64,000 nucleotides of DNA, taken from positions 1-64,000 of the forward strand of contig DCVT01000016.1 of assembly GCA_002328075.1 (NCBI GenBank). The letters run 5' to 3'. The translations under genes and the position numbers were made by a program. The notes beneath the pieces are model-generated. The model ran no database searches. It was given only the letters and a program-made list of their open reading frames with translations, and was not told the DNA's origin. Every line of letters starts with the position of its first letter. Positions within the stretch are counted from its first letter, which is position 1. Positions 51,914 to 61,082 of the stretch are shown here, piece by piece. This stretch comes from Anaerolineales bacterium UBA2181 (GTDB taxonomy: Bacteria; Chloroflexota; Anaerolineae; Promineifilales; UBA4811).

Positions 51914-54334
51914 CTATTCCTGTCGGAAGCCGCCAAAAAGCGCCTCAAAGTAGCGGAAAAGACCGCTGCGCCCTTGGTGGAGCGGGTGATCGGCCTTCCA
52001 CAACCGCTGTAGGTTGGTCACCACCGCATCCGCGTCAAACGGTGTCCCGTCGTGAAATTGCACGTCGGGCCGTAGTACGAACTCCCAGACATCTGTTGTT
52101 TCGTTGGTTTCCCATTCCAGTGCCAGGCCGGCATCCAGAGCCCCGGAGGATGGTTCCAGCTTGACCAGAGTCTCGAATATCTGGCTAGTGATGACGAACG
52201 TCGCATCATCCATCTCGTCGGCCGGATCCAGCGACAGTGGTTCGTTGGCCACCAGGAACACCGGGCTCGTAATGGCTTTGGTAGCGGTGATGGGTCCGAG
52301 GGCTGCCAGTGAATCATGGCGCAAGCTGCTGAGGCTCAAACCCGGCACGTAGCTACGGGCCGCCATGTTCCCTGCCCCGTGAGCCAGCGGCACAAAGATG
52401 ACTTTGTCCCAAAGCAACTTGTTCACCTCGCCGTACAGGTCGCGGCGCACGGTCCAGTCGGTAGAGCCGGCTGCCTGATCCAGCAGACTGACCACCTCGG
52501 GGAATGGTGCTCCGAACTGCCGGCCGTTGCCGCGCCCGGTAAAGTGGAGGTTGAAAAAGCCAATCGGGCCGGGAAAGTCAGCCGACCATCCGCTCAGGTG
52601 CAACGGTAGCTGGCCGGCCACCAACCGCTTCTCGAAAACCGCGGCCGACAGATACTCTAGCGTGACGCTGATCCGGCAGGCTGCCAGTTGGTCACGCAAT
52701 GCCTCGGCCACCTTATGCGGTTGCGGGAGATAATCGGAGCTGACATCGGGCACCGTCATGGTGATCGAGAGACCGTTGTCATATCCGGCGCTCCTGAGAT
52801 AGGCGAGCGAGATCGCCGTATCGTGGCCGTGCCACAAGAGGCCAGGTGTGAACCCAAACGTGGTTGGCGGCAGGAACTGGTTCGCCGCCAGCGTGCCGGA
52901 GGGATAGGAGGTAGCTACCAGATCCGCCTGATCGATACACGTCGCCAGAGCCATCCGCACCTCTCGTTGGTTGAAAGGCGGCTTTTCGCGATTCATGCCC
53001 AGGTAGGCAATGTTGACCGGTGAGCGGTATCGAACCTCAATTTCGTCGATCGGTTTGTCCTCAAGGCCGTCCAGGTCCTCGGCGCTAAGGTTCTCCACCA
53101 ATTGGGCCTGATTGCCGCGCAGCAGTTCGAAACGCAAATGCGCATCAGGCACGGTGCGCACAATGACCTGAGGGATGGGCGCTGTTCCGCCCCAGTATTC
53201 GGTGAACGCGGTCAGGGTAATAGCTTTGCCGGCTTCCCAAGCCTGTAACCGGTAAGGCCCGGTGCCCACTGGGTTCGACGCCAAGTCAGCGCCCCGGCCC
53301 ATCGCGTCCAGGTTCGCCGGGCTGTGCATCGCTGTGGCCGGAACGGCCAGCTTGTAGTCCAGGTAAGGATCAGGACGGTTCAGCACTATCCGAACCCGAT
53401 AATCGTCCACCTTTTCGACGTACGCAATCAGCGAATCGTCAGAAGGGTCAACCGTGTAGCGCGGTTGTTCCGAGAACTCGGGAGCAAGGTCCCAGGCGGT
53501 CAGGATTTCGGCCATTCGTCCGGTGGTCTCCAACCGGCCTATCGCGCTATCCAGCCGGTCCAGCAACTGCCGGGCGCCCTGAGGAACGGCAATATGATAC
53601 CTGTACGATGCCAGTGCATCCTGGCCCTGCGGCCCGACAAGCAGACGTAGGTAGCCTGGATTGACATTTTCGTAGCTCTGGACGACCGTGCGATGGGTGA
53701 TGACTGCATCCACAGAGCCCGTCAGCAGCGCATCAACCAGCTGTTGAGTCGTCACCAGGCGCCGGATGTTGCCGGACGGCAGCGCAATCAGCGCATTTTC
53801 GCCGGTGACAAGGAATTCGCCCCACGAAAGCGGCTGCACGCCAATGACGGCACCGGCCAGGTCAAACGCGGTCTGAAACGCCGGGCTGGACTCCAAGACG
53901 ACCGCTACCTCCTCGATTGTCAGGTACGGCGTGGTCAGGTCCACCAGATCCTCGGGCGAGTTTGCGCTGGTGACGCCCCCGATGACGGCATCGAAGCGGC
54001 CGGTGATCAGATCGTCAAAGATGGTATCCCAATCAGTCTCGACCCAATCGTAATCCATGCCGGCAACATCCATGAGGGCATCCCACAGATCTGCTTCCAG
54101 CCCGACCAGGTCTCCATGGCCATCCACGTCGACCAGCGGAGGCAACGATGGGTCGACCCCCACCACCAGCCGCTCCCGTGCCACGATGGTGATCTCTGGA
54201 ACGGCAGTTGCGGCCGAAACGGTTGGGGTTGGCGCTTCTGTTTCGGGGGTTGCGGCCGTCCGGGAACAACCCGCAGTCAACAGCGCCAGCGTCCACCCCA
54301 ACAAGAACAGCAGCCACCCAGGTTTTCGCACCAC
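51914..54334 (-). CDS. Fused substrate-binding lipoprotein: SBP_bac_3 plus circularly permuted SBP_bac_5
   Basis: An 806-aa lipoprotein (lipobox LLTAGC, Cys23). Residues 50-285 are an amino-acid-type SBP_bac_3 domain (LVVGVDPSLPPLVDVD, GLEADLWDALMDVAG, FDAVIGGVT). Residues 296-682 are the middle and C-terminal parts of an oligopeptide-type SBP_bac_5 domain: VEKVDDYRVRIVLNRP, SNPVGTGPYRLQAWEAG, YLGMNREKPPFNQREVRMAL, LRSAGYDNG, ending VIFVPLAHG. Residues 683-806 are the missing N-terminal part: EPLSLDPADEMDD, SQIFETLVKLEP, EFVLRPDVQFHDGTPFDADAV, ending FRYFEALFGGF. Joining residue 806 back to 296 restores a normal DppA/OppA order. The two domains match the amino-acid and Opp transporters encoded upstream. 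GTG start at 54334 with GGAG upstream. Confidence 0.88.
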   Translation of the reverse strand: MVRKPGWLLFLLGWTLALLTAGCSRTAATPETEAPTPTVSAATAVPEITIVARERLVVGVDPSLPPLVDVDGHGDLVGLEADLWDALMDVAGMDYDWVETDWDTIFDDLITGRFDAVIGGVTSANSPEDLVDLTTPYLTIEEVAVVLESSPAFQTAFDLAGAVIGVQPLSWGEFLVTGENALIALPSGNIRRLVTTQQLVDALLTGSVDAVITHRTVVQSYENVNPGYLRLLVGPQGQDALASYRYHIAVPQGARQLLDRLDSAIGRLETTGRMAEILTAWDLAPEFSEQPRYTVDPSDDSLIAYVEKVDDYRVRIVLNRPDPYLDYKLAVPATAMHSPANLDAMGRGADLASNPVGTGPYRLQAWEAGKAITLTAFTEYWGGTAPIPQVIVRTVPDAHLRFELLRGNQAQLVENLSAEDLDGLEDKPIDEIEVRYRSPVNIAYLGMNREKPPFNQREVRMALATCIDQADLVATSYPSGTLAANQFLPPTTFGFTPGLLWHGHDTAISLAYLRSAGYDNGLSITMTVPDVSSDYLPQPHKVAEALRDQLAACRISVTLEYLSAAVFEKRLVAGQLPLHLSGWSADFPGPIGFFNLHFTGRGNGRQFGAPFPEVVSLLDQAAGSTDWTVRRDLYGEVNKLLWDKVIFVPLAHGAGNMAARSYVPGLSLSSLRHDSLAALGPITATKAITSPVFLVANEPLSLDPADEMDDATFVITSQIFETLVKLEPSSGALDAGLALEWETNETTDVWEFVLRPDVQFHDGTPFDADAVVTNLQRLWKADHPLHQGRSGLFRYFEALFGGFRQE

Positions 54335-54409
54335 TTACTTCTCCGATTCCTTTCCGGTCCGCCACCTCAAATGCTCAGGGCGACCTACAGGCCTCATACC
54401 TACCATGGT

Positions 54410-54437
54410 ATTGTAACCGCTCGTGGGATGGGGTCAA
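54410..54437 (-). promoter_or_regulatory. Promoter of the fused SBP gene
   Basis: Minus strand TTGACC (54437-54432), 16-nt spacer, TACAAT (54415-54410). A 10-bp palindrome TACCATGGTA (54401-54410) overlaps the expected start and could be an operator. The SBP gene thus seems to be transcribed separately after the terminator at 54538-54567. Confidence 0.5.
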
Positions 54438-54537
54438 TGCAGCCCAGCCGGAAGCCAGGTTGCATCGTCTCATCGCACGCAGCGGTGTCGGCGCTCCCAT
54501 CTTGCGGCGCCTGTATCTGGTGCGCTTGAGAAACAAG

Positions 54538-54567
54538 CAGGCCCCAGACGCAGTCGTCTGGGGCCTG
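54538..54567 (-). terminator. Intrinsic terminator after the corrinoid-protein gene
   Basis: A perfect 13-bp stem (CAGGCCCCAGACG with its complement) around a 4-nt loop lies 27 nt after the corrinoid gene stop. It is followed on the minus strand by CTTGTTTCTC. Confidence 0.7.
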
Positions 54568-54593
54568 GACATGACGATTTGCCCGGAACCGAC

Positions 54594-55238
54594 CTAACTC
54601 ACCAGGTTTTTGGCTAGCGCGACGGCGCCGACCGCATCTTCGGCATAGCCATCCGCCCCGATCGTCTCGGTCCACTCCTGGCTGACCGGCGCTCCCCCCA
54701 CCATAACCTTCACCCGGTCACGGATTCCAGCTTCGCGCAGCGCATCGATGACCTGTCGTTGCGCCGTCATAGTGGTGGTCAGCAGCGCTGACAGACCCAA
54801 CAGACCCGCGTTGGTCTCCCTTACCTTGGACACAAACTCGGCTGCGGAGACGTTCACGCCAAGGTCATACACCTGGAAACCCGCGGCCGACAGGAGGGTC
54901 GCCACGAGAGTCTTGCCGATCTCGTGGATATCACCCTGGACTGTGCCTATTACCACCGTGCCAAGCCTCTGAACCACCTCGTGCCGCTGTTTCAGTTCCG
55001 GCTCCAGAAGTTCCATGGCCTGCTGCATACCGCTGGCAGCAATGATCAGATGTGGCAAAAAGTACTCCCCCGTCTGAAACCGGTCGCCCACCACTTCCAT
55101 TCCCGGCACCAGCCCATCGCTGATGATCGTCAGCGGCGCTAAACCGGCGTCCAGCGCCAACCGTGTTCCCTCGACAGTGGCGTCTGGGTCACCGTCGACC
55201 AGACTATCCGTGATCCTCTTGAGCAACTCTAGCGTCAT
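54594..55238 (-). CDS. Corrinoid (cobalamin-binding) methyl-carrier protein, MttC/MtgC type
   Basis: A 214-aa protein. The N-terminal helical cap (about 1-88) ends in VGDRFQTGEYFLPHLI. The B12 domain has the cobalt-ligand motif GDIHEIG (DxHxxG) near residue 103, LLGLSALLTTTM and VMVGGAPVS. It carries the methyl group from the MttB-family methyltransferase encoded next to it to a second methyltransferase, which is not seen in this window. Confidence 0.94.
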   Translation of the reverse strand: MTLELLKRITDSLVDGDPDATVEGTRLALDAGLAPLTIISDGLVPGMEVVGDRFQTGEYFLPHLIIAASGMQQAMELLEPELKQRHEVVQRLGTVVIGTVQGDIHEIGKTLVATLLSAAGFQVYDLGVNVSAAEFVSKVRETNAGLLGLSALLTTTMTAQRQVIDALREAGIRDRVKVMVGGAPVSQEWTETIGADGYAEDAVGAVALAKNLVS

Positions 55239-55296
55239 CTTGTGTCTCCTTACAGAGTCCCGGCCGGCAGAGCCGGCGGTGGGACGATCGGTTTGG

Positions 55297-56763
55297 TTAT
55301 TCTACCTCCGGCAACGGCGGCAACTCGTCCATTCCGAATCGCCTGGCTGCGTCCGTTGTCAACTCTCTAAGCTCTCTCCGCAACTCTCGAGAGATCTCGG
55401 GGGGGTGGTAATTGGCCAGTAGCTCGGTGACGCGGTCTGCGGCGCGCCGGGTGGCGGTCTTGCTGCCCTTTTTCTTCCATCCATCCAATGAGCCCCGATC
55501 AATGACCGCGGACGGGATGTACAACTCTTTGTTGAACCATTTTAGGGTATGCGGTTGCGCCAAATAGTCGGCCCGGTGACCCAGCTTTCGCATCAGGTCA
55601 AGGGCAATCGGTTGTTCTCGGGCTTGGACGCCAGCCAACAAGCGCTTGGCCATACCGATGATCTCGGCATCGATCACCAGCTTTTCGAAACTCTGACAGC
55701 TTTCAAAGTCCATCATGCCGGCGCCGGAGACCATGTTCACGCCCGCCAGAGCAGCCATGAACGCTCCACCGGCCGATTCCAGTCCGCACTGAGCGTCTAC
55801 CACCTTGGCGTCGCTCATCCCCAGATATGCATGGGTCGGCATCCCCAGCGCCTTGCCCACCTGAGCATAGGCGCAGTCGATCATCCAGGTCTCCACCGCT
55901 CCCATGGGGGTTGTTCCCTCACGCATGTCGAACGCCGCCGGCGAGCCGCCCCACACGATGGGAGCACCCCGCTTGGCCAGTTGGCAGATGGTCACACCGC
56001 TCATGCATTCGGCCGCATGTTGCACCACAGCGGCGGCCAGCGTGACCGGCGCGGTTGCCCCGGACAACGGCATCGACACCAGTTCCGAGGGGATTCCGTT
56101 TTTGGCACAGTCGATCATGTTTTGGCAGGTCAGATCGCTCCACAATAGCGGCGGCGATGGGCAGACGTCAAAGACGGCAATCGGTCGCTGGATCAAGGCA
56201 TCCGCGCTGCCCGCGACCGCCACCAGCATGTCCTTCATCACCCACCACGTGTCCTTGCGGAACGCACCCGTGATGATGGGTTTACGCATGAAGTTGAGCG
56301 CCAGGTACAGACGGTAGAGGTCACCCACCTCCTCCGGCACGTCCCCACAGATCATGGCCGTGCTCTGAGCATCGATCTGGGGCAGCATTTCCACCAGCTT
56401 GACGAAATCTACGAAATCAGCGGTCAGCGGGACACGCTGCTGCTGCGTGTCGCTATCCAGGATGGTGATCGCGGCCGAACCAGGGTCAAACTGCACACTG
56501 TCGCCGCCATAGTGAACCACGGGACGGCCGTCCAGGTCGTACAGGTGGAACTCGGATGGTGCGGTCTCCAGCGCATTCTGAGCCATCTGCTGAGGAATGC
56601 GCGCGATCTTGGTCTGCAGGTCCACTGGTGCCCCTGCATCGCCCAGCAGTTGCAGCGCTTCGTCATTGTGCACCCGGACTCCAGGGTCCATCAGCAGCTC
56701 GTAGGCCTCAGCAATGATCTGTTCCACCAATTCAGAGCTGAGGATGTTCAGCTTGGGTCGCAT
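55297..56763 (-). CDS. MttB-family (COG5598) methyltransferase, non-pyrrolysine
   Basis: A 488-aa enzyme of the trimethylamine methyltransferase superfamily. It transfers a methyl group from a methylated amine, for example a quaternary amine such as glycine betaine, to the corrinoid protein. Family features are LLMDPGVRVHNDEALQLLGDAG, FDPGSAAITILDSDT, VTLAAAVVQHAAE and GGSPAAFDMREGTT. There is no in-frame TAG at the pyrrolysine position, so it is not a trimethylamine-specific archaeal form. I chose the ATG at 56763 (AGGAG 9 nt upstream) over the ATG at 56784 or 56904. The 244-nt gap to the ATPase gene has no clear terminator. Confidence 0.88.
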   Translation of the reverse strand: MRPKLNILSSELVEQIIAEAYELLMDPGVRVHNDEALQLLGDAGAPVDLQTKIARIPQQMAQNALETAPSEFHLYDLDGRPVVHYGGDSVQFDPGSAAITILDSDTQQQRVPLTADFVDFVKLVEMLPQIDAQSTAMICGDVPEEVGDLYRLYLALNFMRKPIITGAFRKDTWWVMKDMLVAVAGSADALIQRPIAVFDVCPSPPLLWSDLTCQNMIDCAKNGIPSELVSMPLSGATAPVTLAAAVVQHAAECMSGVTICQLAKRGAPIVWGGSPAAFDMREGTTPMGAVETWMIDCAYAQVGKALGMPTHAYLGMSDAKVVDAQCGLESAGGAFMAALAGVNMVSGAGMMDFESCQSFEKLVIDAEIIGMAKRLLAGVQAREQPIALDLMRKLGHRADYLAQPHTLKWFNKELYIPSAVIDRGSLDGWKKKGSKTATRRAADRVTELLANYHPPEISRELRRELRELTTDAARRFGMDELPPLPEVE

Positions 56764-57007
56764 GTTGTCAATCTCCTGTTTCATTAAATAGCTACGCTCA
56801 TCGAGCAATTCGCCCTGGCGGACACCGGTCCGGAGGGCAATGACGAGACAATGTCGGCAGGCTGCGGTCAGGCGCCGAATTCTGGCAGGGTTGCCACAAT
56901 GCACCAGGCGCCCACCCCAGCCGTTAGCCCGGGAGAAATCTGGTGATCAGGACTAGAGCCCGCTGGAGAGGTTGGGTAAGCCCAATCCGGTGTACAAATG
57001 CACGCTC

Positions 57008-57760
57008 CTAGAGGATATGCGCCAGGAACTGGCGCGTCCGCTCTTCCTTGGGTTCGGTGAAAAACTGGCCGGGCGGACCCATCTCTACCCAACCGCCGTC
57101 TGCCATCAGGATCACGCGGTCGGCCACATCACGCGCGAAATGGATTTCGTGCGTTACCACCAGCATGGTCATGCCCTCATGGGCCAGCCGCTCCATTACC
57201 TCCACCACCTCGCCGATCAATTCGGGGTCCAGCGCAGAGGTAGGTTCGTCGAACAGCATGATCTTGGGTTCCATGGCCAGAGCGCGGGCGATGGCCACGC
57301 GCTGTTGCTGGCCACCAGACAATCGAGATGGATATTCGTCACGCTTGTGCGAAAGGCCAACCCAGCTCAGCAGCTTTTCGGCCTTGGCGGTGGCCGCAGG
57401 CCGGTCCAATTTTTTCACCGTCAGCGGCGCTTCAATGACATTCTCCATCGCCGTCATGTGTGGGAAGAGATTGAACTGCTGGAAAACCATACCTGCCTTT
57501 TGCCGGATCTCGCGAATCAGCTGGCGGTGTTTCGCTCCGGTATCGCGCACACCGATCTCGACATGATCGATCTCGATGGTGCCGGCCGACGGCTCTTCCA
57601 GAAAGTTGAGGCACCGGAGAAAGGTGCTCTTGCCTCCCCCAGAAGGGCCGACTATGACGACTACCTCGGCCGGCATGACGTCCAGGTCAACTCCGTGGAT
57701 GACGTGGAGCGGCCCAAAGTACTTGTGAAGCCCTCGTACCTTGATGATCGGTTCAGTCAT
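57008..57760 (-). CDS. Polar-amino-acid-type ABC transporter ATPase (GlnQ/HisP-like)
   Basis: A 250-aa cytosolic ATPase. Walker A is GPSGGGKST, the Q-loop region is KAGMVFQQFNLFPHMTAMEN (a hallmark of amino-acid uptake ATPases), the signature is LSGGQQQRVAIARAL, and Walker B is IMLFDEPTSALDPE. It starts 4 nt after the WD40-permease gene and should power that permease. Confidence 0.95.
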   Translation of the reverse strand: MTEPIIKVRGLHKYFGPLHVIHGVDLDVMPAEVVVIVGPSGGGKSTFLRCLNFLEEPSAGTIEIDHVEIGVRDTGAKHRQLIREIRQKAGMVFQQFNLFPHMTAMENVIEAPLTVKKLDRPAATAKAEKLLSWVGLSHKRDEYPSRLSGGQQQRVAIARALAMEPKIMLFDEPTSALDPELIGEVVEVMERLAHEGMTMLVVTHEIHFARDVADRVILMADGGWVEMGPPGQFFTEPKEERTRQFLAHIL

Positions 57761-57764
57761 CGTC

Positions 57765-59993
57765 CTACTTCCTCTCGCCCCGGGCCATGCGGGTTTCCAG
57801 TTTCCCTTGAAGGAACTGGAATGCCACCGTCAGCACCCAGTAAAAGGCTGCCGCTATGAGAAAGGTCTCCATGGCCCTAAAGTTCTGCCGCCCGACTTTG
57901 TTCGCCCGGAAGGTAAGCTCCCAGACGCCCATCACGTAAACCAGCGAGGAGTCCTTCATCATGGCAATGAACTCGTTACCGATGGGCGGGATGACAATCC
58001 GAAAAGCCTGCGGCAGAACAATGCGCCGAAACGTCTGCCCGCGGGTCATTCCCAGCGCATGGGCGGCCTCGTGCTGTCCCTTGCCAATAGCCTGAATCCC
58101 CGCTCGAAATACCTCGGTCATGTACGCGCCATAGTTGACGCCCAGTGCCAGGATGCCCGCCAGCTCTGCCTCCAGCCTGATGCCCAATTGCGGGAGGCCA
58201 AGATACCACACAAAGATCTGCACCAGCAGTGGGGTGCCACGTATGAGCGAGATGTAGAAACTGGAAATGCCATTCGCGATGGGGTTGCGCGAGAGGCGAC
58301 CCAAAGCCCCCAACAAGGCCAGCACCACCGCCAACGCGATCGACGCGGCCGAGATGTAGAGGGTGATCGATGCGCCGCCCATGATAAAGCTAAAGAAATG
58401 GCCCATAAAGGCAACGTCGAGCTTGAACCGCCGCAACACGGTAAAGAGGAGCACCAGCAGGCCGATCCAGACGCCGACCCCATAGACGCCAAAACGCAGA
58501 CGGATGGTTCGTTGACTGGCCTGCAGTTGCTCGGCCAGGCGGGCCGATCGTGGGGCTTCATACAACAACGCCACCGGCTCACGCATCAGCGCCACCAGAA
58601 GCGCAGTGTACCAGACGGCGAGGAGAATCAGGGGCCAGGAAATCCGCAGCCGGGTCACAGTCACCAGCGGATAACCCAACACCTCGAAAAGCGGCAAGCC
58701 GATGACGACAATGGGGCCCAACATGAACAGCGCCATGGCCAATATGTGGCTCCAGCGCTCGATTCTGCTCAAACCCCAGGCGGCGACCAGACCCAAGATG
58801 CCGCTGACCAGCATCCAGCCGGCCAGCGTCCTACCCCAGACACGTTGTAGTCCCAACCGAGACCACTCCATGTGAATGGTATACTGGTTGGCCGTCTCCC
58901 ACACACGAATGGTGCCGTCACTGCTGGCACTGACCAACATGGTGTCCAGCGGACCCCAGGTCGCTCGTTCGACGGCGCCGAAATGCCCGCCGTAGGTGCC
59001 GCTGCTCTTGCCGCCCGGCAGGCGCAGCGTCTTGAGGACGTTGTCGGCTCCGGTGGAGAGCACAGCTCTTCCCTCGGGGTCGAACTGCAGCGACGTAATC
59101 GGACCCCAGTGCCCCTCAGACGAAGAGGCCACCTTTCCGGTCTGTATGTTCCAGAACAGCACGGTCGTGTCAGCGCTGCCAGAGGCCAACAGCGCACCAT
59201 CCGGGGAGAATGCCAGCGCCGTCACAGCTTTGGTATGGGCCAGCCAGGATTTGTCGTCCTGAAGACACTCGTCCTCAGTCTCCAGCGCCTGGCTCTCGCA
59301 ATTGCCGGCCAGCTCCCAGACAAGCGTTCCGGTTTGAGCATCCCAGACCTGAATGTGTGAACCCATCCCGGCCGCGATCAGCACTCCGTCCCCACTCAGC
59401 GCTACCGCCCAGCGAGCACTTGCGGGCGAGCCCAAACGGCCGATGAGTTGACCCGTCTCCACCGACCAAAGGGCCACTCGATTGTCCGTTCCGACCGATG
59501 CCATGGTGGACAAGTCGCGGCTGAAATCGACGTCCGAAACCGGTCCGTCAATGGTCATGGACCGCGTCGGTTTTCCCTGAGCGGGGTCCCAGAAACGGAC
59601 CTCTCCCTGGCTATCCACCGAGATCAGGTCACCGCTCTCCGGTTCATAGACCAGCTCGATGACCGCCCCGCGATGTCCGGTGAGACCTTGAACCGGCCAG
59701 GTCGGCGCTCGAGCCAAATCGAACTCGGCCAGAATCGCGCTGCTAAACGCGGCCGGCATGTTCCACACACGCACCATGCCATCCTGGGAACCGGCCGCAA
59801 TGGAACGTTGGTCAGGACTGACCGCAACGGACAACACCTCAGAAATGACAGGTAGTCGAATTGGCCCACCCAGATAATACTGGATGGCAAAGAGCAAGCT
59901 CAGCGCTGCCGTTGCCGCGACCAGGATCAGCGCTGTCCTGCTTGCCCCGGTCACGCGATCAGCCGCTGCTGTATCGTCCGGTCGACCCGCCAT
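57765..59993 (-). CDS. Amino-acid-type ABC permease with an N-terminal seven-bladed WD40 propeller
   Basis: A 742-aa protein. Residues 21-41 are a membrane anchor. Residues 50-368 contain seven WD40 repeats; blade ends are DGMVRVWNM, GEVRFWDP, NRVALWSV, SHIQVWDA, TTVLFWNI, VLKTLRLP and GTIRVWET. Membrane segments at about 390-406, 414-436 and 452-470 lead to a HisM/GlnP-type permease (505-735) with the EAA loop EAAHALGMTRGQTFRRIVLP. The positive-inside pattern places the N-terminus inside and the propeller outside. Two cysteines at 232 and 243, inside a blade insertion, could form a disulfide there. ATG 59993 has AAGGAGG 5 nt upstream. Confidence 0.9.
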   Translation of the reverse strand: MAGRPDDTAAADRVTGASRTALILVAATAALSLLFAIQYYLGGPIRLPVISEVLSVAVSPDQRSIAAGSQDGMVRVWNMPAAFSSAILAEFDLARAPTWPVQGLTGHRGAVIELVYEPESGDLISVDSQGEVRFWDPAQGKPTRSMTIDGPVSDVDFSRDLSTMASVGTDNRVALWSVETGQLIGRLGSPASARWAVALSGDGVLIAAGMGSHIQVWDAQTGTLVWELAGNCESQALETEDECLQDDKSWLAHTKAVTALAFSPDGALLASGSADTTVLFWNIQTGKVASSSEGHWGPITSLQFDPEGRAVLSTGADNVLKTLRLPGGKSSGTYGGHFGAVERATWGPLDTMLVSASSDGTIRVWETANQYTIHMEWSRLGLQRVWGRTLAGWMLVSGILGLVAAWGLSRIERWSHILAMALFMLGPIVVIGLPLFEVLGYPLVTVTRLRISWPLILLAVWYTALLVALMREPVALLYEAPRSARLAEQLQASQRTIRLRFGVYGVGVWIGLLVLLFTVLRRFKLDVAFMGHFFSFIMGGASITLYISAASIALAVVLALLGALGRLSRNPIANGISSFYISLIRGTPLLVQIFVWYLGLPQLGIRLEAELAGILALGVNYGAYMTEVFRAGIQAIGKGQHEAAHALGMTRGQTFRRIVLPQAFRIVIPPIGNEFIAMMKDSSLVYVMGVWELTFRANKVGRQNFRAMETFLIAAAFYWVLTVAFQFLQGKLETRMARGERK

Positions 59994-60044
59994 CACTACC
60001 TCCTTCCAGGCATCTCGAGACCGCAAATCGTGCCAAGCAAGGCT

Positions 60045-61076
60045 CTAGTCCGGCAGCCTCAAAAACTGGTCCGCCCAGTGACAGGCCACCTGATGGTCCG
60101 GCGCCAATTGGCGCAATTCCGGCTCATCCGTGCTGCAGTTGTGCCGAGCGATGGGGCAGCGCGGGTGAAAGCGGCAACCGCTGGGTGGGTTGAGCGGGCT
60201 GGGGACATCACCCTTGAGCACCGTCCGCGTCCGTTTCCGGTCCGGTTTGGGCACCGGAATGGCGCTTAGCAGCGCCTGTGTGTATGGATGCAACGGGTTG
60301 CGGTAAAGGTCGAGGCGGCCGGCTATCTCTACGATCTTGCCCAGGTACATAACCGCGACGCGATCGCTGATATGTTCCACCACGCTCATGTTGTGCGCGA
60401 TGAACAAGTAGGTCAGGTCGAAATCCCGCTGCAATTGCCGCAAGAGGTTCAGAACCTGGGCCTGAATAGACACGTCCAGCGCCGAGACCGGCTCGTCGCA
60501 GATGATGAATTTGGGTCGGAGGATCAACGCCCTGGCGATGCCGATCCGCTGCCGCTGCCCGCCGGAAAACTCGTGAGGATACCGGCGCATGTGATCCTCT
60601 GCCAGTCCCACACGGTCCATGATTTCGCGGACGCGCTGCCTTCGCTCAGCGCCGTCCTTAACCCCATGCACGTAAAGGGCCTCGCCAATGCAGTCGGCAA
60701 TCTGGGAGCGGGGATCAAGCGACGTGAACGGATCCTGGAAGATCAGCTGCATTTCCCGACGCAGCGGCTTGAGCTCCGACAGGCTCAGCGACGTCAGGTC
60801 TCGCCCTTCAAAGAAGATCTGCCCACGAGTCGGTTCGATCAGACGGAGGAGCGTGCGACCAACGGTAGTCTTGCCACAGCCGGACTCGCCAACCAAACCC
60901 AACGCCTCGCCTTTGCGAATCGCAAAGCTGACGCCATCGACCGCCTTAACCCATCCTTTGACCGTCTGGAGCATGCCACCCCGAACCGGAAAGTGCTTGG
61001 TCAGATCTTTGACTTCTATCAGGTTATCCACCGTGGCCTCTGACTCCTGGACAATCCAATCGAACTGGAACGGCAT
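60045..61076 (-). CDS. Oligopeptide/dipeptide ABC transporter ATPase (OppF/DppF type)
   Basis: A 343-aa ATPase. It has LTKHFPVRGGML at the start, Walker A GESGCGKTT, Q-loop LIFQDPFTSLDPRSQI, signature FSGGQRQRIGIARAL and Walker B FIICDEPVSALDVS. The C-terminal oligo_HPY domain includes the cysteine cluster CRFHPRCPIARHNC. It pairs with the OppD-type ATPase encoded 6 nt upstream. Confidence 0.95.
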   Translation of the reverse strand: MPFQFDWIVQESEATVDNLIEVKDLTKHFPVRGGMLQTVKGWVKAVDGVSFAIRKGEALGLVGESGCGKTTVGRTLLRLIEPTRGQIFFEGRDLTSLSLSELKPLRREMQLIFQDPFTSLDPRSQIADCIGEALYVHGVKDGAERRQRVREIMDRVGLAEDHMRRYPHEFSGGQRQRIGIARALILRPKFIICDEPVSALDVSIQAQVLNLLRQLQRDFDLTYLFIAHNMSVVEHISDRVAVMYLGKIVEIAGRLDLYRNPLHPYTQALLSAIPVPKPDRKRTRTVLKGDVPSPLNPPSGCRFHPRCPIARHNCSTDEPELRQLAPDHQVACHWADQFLRLPD

Positions 61077-61082
61077 GGTACG

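Noticed and set aside
51914..54334. Permuted SBP as two genes joined by a sequencing frameshift
   Set aside because: One frame runs through all 806 codons and the two SBP_bac_5 pieces are complementary without overlap, which two partial genes would not give.
55297..56763. Pyrrolysine-dependent trimethylamine methyltransferase
   Set aside because: The frame has normal length with no internal TAG to read through.
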